Part shown: positions 53,213-61,792 of the stretch, piece after piece
Layout of the letters: the number at the start of each line of letters is the position of its first letter
How positions within the stretch are numbered: the stretch's first letter is position 1
Assembly (NCBI GenBank): GCA_018971625.1
Contig: JAGXAJ010000005.1
Span: 1 to 64,000 of the forward strand
Origin: Pseudomonadota bacterium
GTDB taxonomy: Bacteria > Pseudomonadota > Alphaproteobacteria > Rhizobiales > Xanthobacteraceae
DNA: 64,000 bases
Reading direction: 5' to 3'
Made by a program: the position numbers and the translations under genes
Notes under the pieces: model-generated
Told to the model about the DNA's origin: nothing
What the model saw: the letters and a program-made list of their open reading frames with translations, nothing else
Database searches by the model: none

Positions 53213-54742
53213 TTAGCTTCGTACCAGCGATCGCAGCCAGGCGGTGCCGAACAGCAGCACGATCGAGGCGCCGTAGACGATCGCGCCGACACCGATCAAC
53301 ACCAGAAGTACGGCCTCGTCGCGAAACGTCGGCATGTGCGCCAGATAAGTGCCGGCGAATTTCGCAGCGAACCACAGGGCCGCAGCCAGTATGACGCCAC
53401 AGGCGGCAAATTTTGCCAATGATTGCACCAGCGACCTGTCGAACTCCAGATAGCCGGCCCGTGCCGCGAAACCGAGCACCAGCAGAAGATTGATCCAGGC
53501 GCCGGCCGCGGTCGCAAGCGCAAGGCCTACCTGGGCGAGTGATCCCATCAGCAGGACTTTCAGCGCCAGATTGACGGCGAGACCTGTCAGCGATGCCTTT
53601 ACCGGCGTTGCGGTGTCCTTGCGGGCATAGAACGCCGAGACCGCGCTGCGGATCATCACGAACGGAATGAGGCCCACTGCATAGGCGGCCAGCGTGGCGC
53701 CGGCGGCCACTGCATCCGCGTCGGTGAACGCGCCGCGCATGAAGACCGCGCGCATCAGGACAACGGGCACGGTGAGGAATGCGGCGATGAACGGCACCGC
53801 GGCCAACAAGGTGAATTCAAAGGCGCGGCGCTGCGAGGCCATCGCGCCGGCATTGTCGCCGGCCGTGATCCGCCGTGACATTTCCGGCAGCAACACCGTG
53901 CCGATCGCAATGCCGATCACGCCGATCGGCAGTTGATAAAGCCGCTCGGCGTAATAGAGCGCCGACAACGCCCCTGCCGCGAGAAAGGTTGCGATGATGG
54001 TATCGGCGAACACCGCGACCTGCGTCCCCATCGAACCCAGCGTCGCGGGCCCAATGGCACGGAAGAACGCACGCACGTCATCGTCGAACTTGAGCGGGGC
54101 AAATCGCGGCAGGCCGCCATGCCGCGCGAGATCTCCCGCGAGCAGGAAATATTGCAGGAAGCCGGATACCAGCACGCCCCATGCCGCGGCGTGGCCGGCG
54201 GTCGGGAAAAACGCCGCGAGCGCCAGCGCGGCCATCATCGAAATGTTGAGCAGGATGGAGGCCGCCGCCGCGCTGGCGAAGCGGTGCATCACGTTGAGGA
54301 TGCCGCCATAGAGCGTCACCAGCGTAATCAGCAGCAGATAGGGAAAGGTGATCCGGGTCAGCTCGATCGCGAGCCGGCGCTGCTCTGGATCGTCGGTAAA
54401 GCCCGGCGCTAGAATGCTCAGCGCCTGCGGCATGAACAGCCACACCACGGTCAACAGCACCACTTGCGACAGGAACAATAAGGTGAAGATGCGGTCACCG
54501 AACAACCGCGCCGAACTCGCGCCACCCTTGCCCTGGACATGGGCATAGGCCGGAATGAACGCGGTGTTGAAAGCACCCTCGGCGAAGATCGCGCGAAAAC
54601 TGTTCGGCAGTCGCAGCGCCACGAAAAACGCGTCCGCCATCGGCCCGGCGCCCAGGATCGCCGCGAGCATGATCGAACTCGCAAAGCCTGTCAGCCGCGA
54701 AAGGAGCGTATAGCCGCCGACGGTAAAGATACGACCGAGCAT
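53213..54742 (-). CDS. murJ: lipid II flippase MurJ
   Basis: A 509-residue protein with 14 predicted helices. The MurJ start is MLGRIFTVGGYTLLSRLTGF followed by ADAFFVALRLPNSFRAIFAE and GAFNTAFIPAY, the signature of the family. It continues with ITFPYLLLITLVTLYGGILN and AFYARKDTATPVKASLTGLA. It flips lipid II for peptidoglycan synthesis and is essential. ATG 54742 gives the usual length. It is 43 bases downstream of the DegT aminotransferase gene on the same strand, and 66 bases upstream of the molybdenum hydroxylase gene. Confidence 0.96.
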   Translation of the reverse strand: MLGRIFTVGGYTLLSRLTGFASSIMLAAILGAGPMADAFFVALRLPNSFRAIFAEGAFNTAFIPAYAHVQGKGGASSARLFGDRIFTLLFLSQVVLLTVVWLFMPQALSILAPGFTDDPEQRRLAIELTRITFPYLLLITLVTLYGGILNVMHRFASAAAASILLNISMMAALALAAFFPTAGHAAAWGVLVSGFLQYFLLAGDLARHGGLPRFAPLKFDDDVRAFFRAIGPATLGSMGTQVAVFADTIIATFLAAGALSALYYAERLYQLPIGVIGIAIGTVLLPEMSRRITAGDNAGAMASQRRAFEFTLLAAVPFIAAFLTVPVVLMRAVFMRGAFTDADAVAAGATLAAYAVGLIPFVMIRSAVSAFYARKDTATPVKASLTGLAVNLALKVLLMGSLAQVGLALATAAGAWINLLLVLGFAARAGYLEFDRSLVQSLAKFAACGVILAAALWFAAKFAGTYLAHMPTFRDEAVLLVLIGVGAIVYGASIVLLFGTAWLRSLVRS

Positions 54743-54785
54743 AGGCCGCTTCTACAGCAAGCCGCAGCCCTTCAAAACGGCGAAA

Positions 54786-55937
54786 TCAGGATGAAAGCGC
54801 GCGACGCACAGTCCTGATGATCCGATCCTGGGTAGGCTCATCGAGATAGGCATGCATCGGCAGGCTGATAACGTCGCCGGACAGTTTTTCACTAACCGGC
54901 AAGCCGCCGTCGGCGACCGGGTAATCCCGGTAGGCGGTCTGCTGATGCAGCGATTTCGCATAATAGATCGCGGTCGGAATACCCTGCTCCTTCAGCATCG
55001 CGGCAAAAACGTCGCGATCGCAGCCGCCGGGCAGTCGAATGGTGTACTGGGCCCAAACCGAGCTGCAATTCCTGGCCAGATGCGGCACGGTCACGACATT
55101 GCCGAGCCCCTGCGCATAGCGCTCCGCAGCCCTGTTGCGCGCGGCGATCTCGTCATCGAAGATTTTGAGCTTCTCGATCAGGATCGCGGCCTGCATGGTA
55201 TCGAGCCGTCCGGTGAGGCCGAGACGGACATTGTCGTATTTGTCCGCACCCTGGCCGTGAACGCGGATGCTGCGCAATGTCGCGGCAAGTTCGGCATCAT
55301 CGGTGAAGACCGCGCCACCATCGCCGAAGCAGCCGAGCGGTTTGGCCGGGAAAAAGCTGGTCGCGGTTGCATGGCCGTAAGTGCCGAGCCTGCGGCCCTT
55401 GTAGCTCGCGCCAAAACCCTGTGCCGCGTCATCGAGAACGAACAGACCTTCGGCTTCCGCGACCGCGCCAATAGCATCATGATCAGCGCTCTGCCCGAAC
55501 AGGTCCACCGGGATCACGACCCTGGGTTTGAGACCCTGCTTCCTTGCCGCCGCGACGCCGCGCCTGAGCGAAGCGACATCCATGTTGAACGTCGCCTCAT
55601 CGACGTCGACGAATACGGGCGTCGCCCCGGTCAGTGCCACCGCCTCGCCGGTCGCGCAAAACGTGAACGACGGGCAGATCACCGCGTCACCGCGGCCGAT
55701 GTTCCTTGCCATCAGCACCATCAGCAGCGCGTCGGTCCCGCTGGCACAGCTCACCACGTGTTTCGCGCCGGAGAATTCGGCAAGCCTTGCTTCGAGGTCA
55801 GCCACTTCCGGACCGTTGATGAACTGGCAATGGGCGAGTACGCGGGCCACCGCCGCGTCGATCGATTTGCCGAGCCTGCGGCGCTGCGCGCCGATGTCGA
55901 TAAAAGGCACGGGTTCTGGAGGCATGTGCTGGTTCAT
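54786..55937 (-). CDS. DegT/DnrJ/EryC1 sugar aminotransferase (WbpE-like)
   Basis: A 383-residue PLP enzyme. The typical segments are VPFIDIGAQRRRLGKSIDAA, VSCASGTDALLMVLMARNIG, DAVICPSFTFCATGEAVALT, VLDDAAQGFGASYKGRRLG and the PLP lysine in TSFFPAKPLGCFGDGGAVFT. It transfers an amino group from glutamate to a keto-sugar nucleotide. The adjacent Gfo/Idh/MocA gene is the usual WbpB-type partner that makes the 3-keto substrate, so UDP-GlcNAc-3-amino-uronic acid type chemistry is likely. ATG 55937 has a normal N-terminus. The gene lies 30 bases after the dehydrogenase gene. Confidence 0.9.
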   Translation of the reverse strand: MNQHMPPEPVPFIDIGAQRRRLGKSIDAAVARVLAHCQFINGPEVADLEARLAEFSGAKHVVSCASGTDALLMVLMARNIGRGDAVICPSFTFCATGEAVALTGATPVFVDVDEATFNMDVASLRRGVAAARKQGLKPRVVIPVDLFGQSADHDAIGAVAEAEGLFVLDDAAQGFGASYKGRRLGTYGHATATSFFPAKPLGCFGDGGAVFTDDAELAATLRSIRVHGQGADKYDNVRLGLTGRLDTMQAAILIEKLKIFDDEIAARNRAAERYAQGLGNVVTVPHLARNCSSVWAQYTIRLPGGCDRDVFAAMLKEQGIPTAIYYAKSLHQQTAYRDYPVADGGLPVSEKLSGDVISLPMHAYLDEPTQDRIIRTVRRALSS

Positions 55938-55967
55938 GGAGCCTTCGACGAAAAGTGCAAGGACAGA

Positions 55968-56984
55968 TCAGCCGGCGACGCGGAGCGGCCCCTTACGGGA
56001 TGCCGCCACGGCAGGCCTTGCCGGCATTTCAAGGCAGCGAATCGCGATTTCGAGGCTGGCGACGCCTTGATCCCCGGTTACCGCAGGCACACCGTCGGAT
56101 CGGACGGCCGCGAGAAACGCGATCAGCTCGGCGCGCAATGGCTCGTCATGCCCGACCGGCAGATGCCGCATCGAGTAGCTGCCGTCCGGCTTGAAGCCGA
56201 AGCACTCGGTGACCTGGCGGGTGAGAAGATCGCCCATGACATACTTGTCCCGGGTCGCGACCGTGACGTTGCGCGCCTTGAACGGGGTTAACCAGTTGGT
56301 GTTGATATGCGCGAGCACACCTGATGCAGTGCGGAACTGCAACAGCGCGATGTCCTCGCGCTCGGCAACCGCGCTGGAGAGTTGCGGCTGCACCTCGACG
56401 ATGTCGGACTCGGTGAACCACCGAATCAGATCGATGTCGTGCACGGCAAGGTCAATCACCACGCCGACATTCGACATCCGCGGCGGGAACGGACCGACGC
56501 GGGTAATCGCAATCGAAAGGATGTCTTCGCCCGATATCGCCTGCTTGATCGCCGCGACCGCCGGGTTGAAGCGCTCGACATGCCCAACCATCAGCGTGAC
56601 GCCGGCGCGCCGGGCGGCCGTGACGATGGCCTCGCCCTCTTCGACCGAAGAGGCGATCGGCTTTTCCACCAGCACGTGAATTCCGTGCGCGATGGCAGCC
56701 AGCGCAATCTCGTGATGCAGATGCGTCGGTGCTGCGATCGTCACGGCGTCGATGCCAGCCGCGATCAAGTCATGGACGCTTTCGAACGCACGGCAGCCCG
56801 TCAGTTCGGTAACGCGCGTACGATGGGCCAGCAGCGGATCGACGACTCCAACCAGCGTGGTCTGCGGCAAGCCGGCCAGCACGCGGGCGTGATTGCTGCC
56901 CATTACCCCTGCGCCGATGACACCAACACGCAGCGAACGATTTGCATCGCCCTTACCGTCCAATGCGATCCCTTTAGGACTCAT
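55968..56984 (-). CDS. Gfo/Idh/MocA family sugar dehydrogenase (WbpB-like)
   Basis: A 338-residue NAD(P) dehydrogenase. The Rossmann motif is VGVIGAGVMGSNHARVLAGL, followed by ESVHDLIAAGIDAVTIAAPT, HVLVEKPIASSVEEG and the substrate region VGHVERFNPAVAAIKQAI, with DLAVHDIDLIRWF near 190. The EKP lysine is the family catalytic residue. It probably oxidises C3 of a UDP-N-acetyl sugar for the aminotransferase gene immediately downstream. ATG 56984 is used; TTG at 56993 is less likely. A 211-base gap, with no gene, separates it from the mannose gene. Confidence 0.88.
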   Translation of the reverse strand: MSPKGIALDGKGDANRSLRVGVIGAGVMGSNHARVLAGLPQTTLVGVVDPLLAHRTRVTELTGCRAFESVHDLIAAGIDAVTIAAPTHLHHEIALAAIAHGIHVLVEKPIASSVEEGEAIVTAARRAGVTLMVGHVERFNPAVAAIKQAISGEDILSIAITRVGPFPPRMSNVGVVIDLAVHDIDLIRWFTESDIVEVQPQLSSAVAEREDIALLQFRTASGVLAHINTNWLTPFKARNVTVATRDKYVMGDLLTRQVTECFGFKPDGSYSMRHLPVGHDEPLRAELIAFLAAVRSDGVPAVTGDQGVASLEIAIRCLEMPARPAVAASRKGPLRVAG

Positions 56985-57195
56985 CCCCGTCAACCTCGGT
57001 CATTTCGACTGTCGCGATTCTCTCTTCGCGAGCTCCCCGGTGGCTCTCCTAGCATACCGTCACAAATGTGGCGAACGCCTTGATCGAATCCGGAACACGT
57101 TTTGATTCAAAGAATTACACTGATTTTTCAGTGGACAAGCCCAAGATCGATTGCAAACCGTTTGCGATCCGGCCAGACTTGCCAGCTTGTGCCGC

Positions 57196-58608
57196 TCAGG
57201 AGCGCTGGTAGTCATCCTCGATGCGGATGATGTCGTCTTCGCCCAAATAACTGCCGGTCTGGACTTCGATCAGTTCGAGCAGGATCTTGCCGGGATTTTC
57301 CAGCCGATGGACAGCGCCGATCGGGATGTAGATCGATTCGTTCTCGTGCACGATCTTGACGAGGTCGTCTACCGTAACCCGTGCAGTGCCGCGCACCACG
57401 ATCCAGTGTTCGGACCGGTGATGATGCTTCTGCAATGACAGCCGCTCGCCGGCCTTCACGGTAATGCGCTTGACCTGGTGGCGATCGCCATTGGCGACCG
57501 ATTGGTAGGAACCCCAGGGCCGATGCACCTTCAGGTGATTCTGGGTCACTTCGGGCGCCACCGTCTTCACCTTGGCGACCAGCCGCTTCAATCCGTTGGC
57601 ATCCTTCTGACGCGACACCAGCACTGCGTCCTCGGTGGCCACCACAACGAGATCGTCGACTCCTTCCAGCGCAACCAGCGCCTTGTCGGTCGAGACATTG
57701 CAATTGCGCGAATTCTCGAACACCGCAGCGCCTTGCGCCGCGTTGCCCTGCTCATCCCTGGCGGAAAGCTCCCACACCGCATGCCAGGAGCCGACATCGG
57801 ACCAGCCGCAAGAGACGGGCACCACCGACGCACGCGAGGTCTTTTCCATGACGGCATAATCGATCGAGATCGCCAGCGCCTTTTCGAACGACTGCGGATC
57901 GAGCGTCACGAAGCCGAGATCGCATCCGGCTTTGCCCACGGCTTCGCGAACCGCCGCGATGCTTTCGGCATCGACGTTGCGGTATTCGTCGAGCAGCACC
58001 GAGGCACGGAACATGAAGTTGCCGCTGTTCCAGAGATAGCCTGCGCTGATATAGCCGGCGGCAGTCGCCGGATCGGGTTTCTCGACAAACTCGGCGACCG
58101 CACGAACCTCGCCCGCAATTACCTCGCCTGGGCTGATGTAGCCATATTCGGTCGCCGCACGCTCGGGCTGAACGCCGAAGGTCACGATGCGTCCGCCAGC
58201 TGCCGCGGCCAGCCCCTGCCGGCAGGCGGCGATGAAGGGCGCGGCATTCCGGACCACGTGATCGGCAGCCAGCGCCAGAACGATCGCCTCGGCGTCGCGC
58301 AATTCCGCAAATACCGCTCCTGCGGCAATCGCCGGTCCGGAATCCCGCCGCGCCGGCTCAAGCAGGATATCGGCCTCGAGCCCGATCTCCGCCAGTTGCT
58401 CCAGCACCATGAAGCGATATGCCATATTGGTGATAACGATCGGACGCTCGAACAGCGCCTTGTCCGATACCCGAAGAACGGTGTCCTGGAAGGTCGAGCG
58501 CGCGCCGAACAACGGCAAAAATTGCTTCGGACGGACCTCGCGCGATGCCGGCCACAACCGGGTCCCGGCACCGCCGCACATGATCAATGGAACAATTCGT
58601 CGATCCAT
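57196..58608 (-). CDS. manC: mannose-1-phosphate guanylyltransferase/mannose-6-phosphate isomerase
   Basis: A 470-residue bifunctional enzyme. N-terminal nucleotidyltransferase: VPLIMCGGAGTRLWPASREV, RPKQFLPLFGARSTFQDTVL, and FVEKPDPATAAGYISAGYLW. C-terminal cupin: HRPWGSYQSVANGDRHQVKR, LSLQKHHHRSEHWIVVRGTA, IYIPIGAVHRLENPGKILLE, with the metal-binding histidines of QKHHHRSEHW. It makes GDP-mannose from mannose-6-phosphate for surface polysaccharide. The ATG at 58608 is six bases after the epimerase stop, so the two are cotranscribed. Length equals the AlgA/ManC family. Confidence 0.95.
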   Translation of the reverse strand: MDRRIVPLIMCGGAGTRLWPASREVRPKQFLPLFGARSTFQDTVLRVSDKALFERPIVITNMAYRFMVLEQLAEIGLEADILLEPARRDSGPAIAAGAVFAELRDAEAIVLALAADHVVRNAAPFIAACRQGLAAAAGGRIVTFGVQPERAATEYGYISPGEVIAGEVRAVAEFVEKPDPATAAGYISAGYLWNSGNFMFRASVLLDEYRNVDAESIAAVREAVGKAGCDLGFVTLDPQSFEKALAISIDYAVMEKTSRASVVPVSCGWSDVGSWHAVWELSARDEQGNAAQGAAVFENSRNCNVSTDKALVALEGVDDLVVVATEDAVLVSRQKDANGLKRLVAKVKTVAPEVTQNHLKVHRPWGSYQSVANGDRHQVKRITVKAGERLSLQKHHHRSEHWIVVRGTARVTVDDLVKIVHENESIYIPIGAVHRLENPGKILLELIEVQTGSYLGEDDIIRIEDDYQRS

Positions 58609-58614
58609 CGGCTC

Positions 58615-59601
58615 TCAAATCCTGTAGTAGCTGCGATACCATGCGACAAATTCGGCAATTCCGTCCGCAATCGATGTCTCGGGCTTCAGCCCGATGTCCC
58701 GCACGAGTTCGCCGACATCGGCGAAGGTTTCCGGAACGTCACCCGGCTGCATGGGCAGCATATCCTTCGCGGCGGTGCGGCCCAACTGCTTCTCCAGCAA
58801 CGCCACCACTTCCATCAGGTTTTCCGGGTGCTGATTGCCGATATTGTAGATCCGAGCCGGCGCACCCCGTGTCTGTCCGGCAACGGGAACATGATCGATC
58901 AGACGCAATACTATACGGCTTGCATCATCGATATGGGTAAAGTCACGGCGCATCCTGCCATGGTTAAAAAGCTTGATGGGCGTGCCCTCGATAATGGATT
59001 TTGTAAACAGAAAAATGGCCATGTCGGGTCGGCCCCAAGACCCGTAGATTGTAAAGAACCGCAAGCCCGTGACCGGTAGTTGGTACAGATGACTGTACGA
59101 ATAAGCCATCATCTCGTTGGCCTTCTTGGTCGCAGCGTAGAAGCTGACAGGATGGTCGGTTTTGTCGTCGACCGAAAACGGCATTTTGGTGTTGGCGCCA
59201 TAGACCGAGGATGACGAGGCGTACAGAAGATGGCGGCACTGATTGTGCCGGCATCCTTCCAGCACGTTGCCAAAACCTTCCAGATTGGCATCGACATAGG
59301 CATGCGGTTGCTCGATCGAATGCCGCACGCCAGCTTGCGCGGCAAGATGCACCACCACATCGAAGCGATGCTTGGCGAACAATTTCGCCATTGCCACACG
59401 ATTCGCCAGGTCGCCCTGCACAAAACTGAACCGGGGATCGGCGCGCAAGATGTCCAGCCGCGCCTGCTTCAGCGCCGGATCGTAATAGGCGTTGAGACTG
59501 TCCAGACCGACAATTTCGCGGCCCTCCGCCAGCAGCCGGCGCGCAATATGAAAGCCGATAAAACCCGCCGCGCCTGTAACCAATATTGTCTGATCCGACA
59601 T
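58615..59601 (-). CDS. NAD-dependent nucleotide-sugar epimerase (UDP-glucuronate 4-epimerase-like)
   Basis: A 328-residue extended SDR protein. NAD motif TILVTGAAGFIGFHIARRLL, substrate segment VVVHLAAQAGVRHSIEQPHA, the catalytic triad in YASSSSVYGANTKMPF with PVSFYAATKKANEMMAYSYS (S, Y, K), and GLRFFTIYGSWGRPDMAIFL. These fit UDP-glucuronate 4-epimerase, which makes UDP-galacturonate; the exact sugar cannot be settled. ATG 59601 is the first clear start. It precedes manC by six bases and lies opposite the UPF0104 gene, with 201 bases between. Confidence 0.9.
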   Translation of the reverse strand: MSDQTILVTGAAGFIGFHIARRLLAEGREIVGLDSLNAYYDPALKQARLDILRADPRFSFVQGDLANRVAMAKLFAKHRFDVVVHLAAQAGVRHSIEQPHAYVDANLEGFGNVLEGCRHNQCRHLLYASSSSVYGANTKMPFSVDDKTDHPVSFYAATKKANEMMAYSYSHLYQLPVTGLRFFTIYGSWGRPDMAIFLFTKSIIEGTPIKLFNHGRMRRDFTHIDDASRIVLRLIDHVPVAGQTRGAPARIYNIGNQHPENLMEVVALLEKQLGRTAAKDMLPMQPGDVPETFADVGELVRDIGLKPETSIADGIAEFVAWYRSYYRI

Positions 59602-59802
59602 CCCGTCTCCAAAGCCATCGGCACAGTCCCGCGCGTGGCGGCTTCGGCCTCTTTAACCAACGCACCGAGGGGATCGCAATAGTCGTTTGCGCGGCTATTG
59701 CCAGATTGGCCTCAAAAACATACCAAGGCGCAAAAGTTCGGCGCGCGGCGCCAGATTGCGCCGTTGTCACCTGCTTCCAATTTCACACGAAGCGCGAACG
59801 AG

Positions 59803-60762
59803 ATGCGTCAGATACTGCTTTCGACAATCAAGTTATTGATCTCAGCAGCGCTGCTCTATCTTGCGCTGCGCAAGGTCAATCTGTCCGAGCTTGTTTCTCG
59901 CATCGGTATTGCGAGCCTGGGCTGGATCGGCCTGGCGATCGCCGTAGCGTTCCTGCAACTCATGGTCGGCGCCCTGCGATGGTACGAAATCTCGGCGGAA
60001 TGCGACGCGCCGCTGACGGCTCGGCAAACGATGCGTTACAATGTGATTGGAACTTTCTTCAACCAGACTCTGCCGTCCTCGATCGGCGGCGATGCGGTGC
60101 GGCTCTGGCTGGTCGCACGCGGCGGCGCCGGATGGCGCGCGGCGACCTATTCCATTTTTGTCGACCGCGCTGTCGGCCTGGTTGCGCTTGCAATCATCAT
60201 TGTGGCAAGCCTGCCCTGGAGTTACAATCTGATCCGTGATCCGGATGGGCGCTCGGCGTTGTTGTTCGTCGATTTCGCAGCGCTTGCCGCCGGGGCCGGA
60301 TTTCTTCTGCTCGGCAGATTGCCGTGGCCCTGGCTCAAGCGCTGGTGGGGAACGCATCACCTCTACTCCTGTTCGGTGATTGCGAACCGGGCGTTCTTCA
60401 GCCGTCGGCGCGGACCGAAGCTCGCGGCGTACTCACTGCTGGTGCACGTACTGACTGTCGTCATCGCCTGGTGCGTGGTGCGATCAATCGCTGCTCCCGT
60501 GCTGTTCAGCCAGGCCTTTCAACTGGTTCCGCCAGTCATGCTGATCACCATGATGCCGATCTCAATTGCCGGCTGGGGTCTCCGTGAAGCCACCATGGGC
60601 CTTGCGTTTGGCTACGCGGGGCTCGCGGCCAGCGAAGGAGTGAATGTGTCGTTGCTGTTTGGCATGGTATCCTTCATCGTCGGCGCGATCGGCGGGCTGG
60701 TGTGGATTTTCAGCGCCGAGAAGGCCGCCAGCGGCGCAATGCCGATCGAGATTCCCGAATAG
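59803..60762 (+). CDS. UPF0104 / LPG-synthase-like membrane flippase protein
   Basis: A 319-residue protein with seven or eight helices: MRQILLSTIKLLISAALLYL, LAIAVAFLQLMVGALRWYEI, the conserved NVIGTFFNQTLPSSIGGDAV motif with the family's G-G-x-x-x-R element (GGDAVRLWL), and PVMLITMMPISIAGWGLREA, TMGLAFGYAGLA. It is a relative of the gene at 20799 but of a different subgroup. In polysaccharide clusters such proteins may flip or protect lipid-linked sugars. ATG 59803 is used since the upstream frame (from 59698) has no helix. The WecA-type gene follows after one base. Confidence 0.88.
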   Translation: MRQILLSTIKLLISAALLYLALRKVNLSELVSRIGIASLGWIGLAIAVAFLQLMVGALRWYEISAECDAPLTARQTMRYNVIGTFFNQTLPSSIGGDAVRLWLVARGGAGWRAATYSIFVDRAVGLVALAIIIVASLPWSYNLIRDPDGRSALLFVDFAALAAGAGFLLLGRLPWPWLKRWWGTHHLYSCSVIANRAFFSRRRGPKLAAYSLLVHVLTVVIAWCVVRSIAAPVLFSQAFQLVPPVMLITMMPISIAGWGLREATMGLAFGYAGLAASEGVNVSLLFGMVSFIVGAIGGLVWIFSAEKAASGAMPIEIPE

Positions 60763-60763
60763 A

Positions 60764-61771
60764 ATGACGACGCCCGGATTGCTCAGGTCGCTCATAGCTT
60801 TCGGTGCCGCCGCGGTGCTGTCGGCTGCCATCACCAAGGCGATCTGGCCGTTACTGCAGCGCTACGCGCTGGCGCGGCCGAATGCACGGTCATCGCATCG
60901 CGCCCCGACGCCGCAGGGCGGCGGCATCGCGGTGATGGCGGCGACGCTTTTCGTCGCGGTCGCCATCGTGGCGTGGAGCGACGCCGCGGGGATGAAAATT
61001 CCCGTCACGGTGCCCGCGGCGACGCTGTTCATCGCAATCGTCGGCCTCGCCGACGACATCAAATCCATCGAGGTGCTGCCACGGCTGCTGCTGCAGGCAG
61101 CGGCCGTCGCTGCAATCGTCGTTACCGCGTCCAGCGATCTGCGGATCTTTCCCGCTTGTCCGCTCTGGATCGAGCGCGCCATCCTGCTGCTGGCGGGTCT
61201 CTGGTTCGTCAACCTCGTCAACTTCATGGACGGGCTCGACTGGATGACGGTCGCGGAAGTCGTGCCGGTCACCGCAGCGATCGTGATCCTCGGCGCGCTC
61301 GGCGAATTGCCCGCCTCCACGACCCTGATGGCGGCGGCACTCTGCGGGGCGATGCTCGGCTTTGCGCCGTTCAACCGGCCGATCGCCAAGGTTTTCCTCG
61401 GCGACGTCGGCAGCCTGCCGATCGGCCTCCTGCTTGGCTGGTGCCTGCTCCAGCTCGCCTGGCATCAGCAATTGATCGCCGCGTTGCTGCTGCCACTCTA
61501 CTATCTTCTCGATACTACCGTGACGCTGTTGCGCCGGATGACACGCGGCGAGCCGTTCTGGGCCGCACATCGCACGCATTTCTACCAGCGTGCCACCGAC
61601 AACGGCTTTACGGTCCGGCGCGTGGTGGGAGAAGTGTTCGCACTCAACATTGCGCTCGCCGCGCTTGCGATCGGTTCCACCGCCGCTTCGCCAGTCGCGA
61701 TCAAGATCCTCCTGCTGGCGATTGGCGGCGTCGCATCATCGGCGCTGATGTTCCGCTTTTCGCGACCGTAG
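60764..61771 (+). CDS. WecA/MraY-type undecaprenyl-phosphate sugar-1-phosphate transferase
   Basis: A 335-residue polytopic membrane enzyme. Motifs are RSSHRAPTPQGGGIAVMAAT, LFIAIVGLADDIKSIEVLP (DD pair), FVNLVNFMDGLDWMTVAEVV (NFMDGLDW), VFLGDVGSLPIGLLLGWCLL (GDVGS) and HRTHFYQRATDNGFTVR (HRTHFYQR). These define the GlcNAc-1-P transferase family that starts O-antigen or other glycan synthesis on undecaprenyl phosphate. It begins one base after the UPF0104 stop, so the two form one operon, and ends convergent with the WbpM-type gene. Sugar specificity cannot be read. Confidence 0.93.
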   Translation: MTTPGLLRSLIAFGAAAVLSAAITKAIWPLLQRYALARPNARSSHRAPTPQGGGIAVMAATLFVAVAIVAWSDAAGMKIPVTVPAATLFIAIVGLADDIKSIEVLPRLLLQAAAVAAIVVTASSDLRIFPACPLWIERAILLLAGLWFVNLVNFMDGLDWMTVAEVVPVTAAIVILGALGELPASTTLMAAALCGAMLGFAPFNRPIAKVFLGDVGSLPIGLLLGWCLLQLAWHQQLIAALLLPLYYLLDTTVTLLRRMTRGEPFWAAHRTHFYQRATDNGFTVRRVVGEVFALNIALAALAIGSTAASPVAIKILLLAIGGVASSALMFRFSRP

Positions 61772-61792
61772 AATGGCGCACCGTCATAGCCG

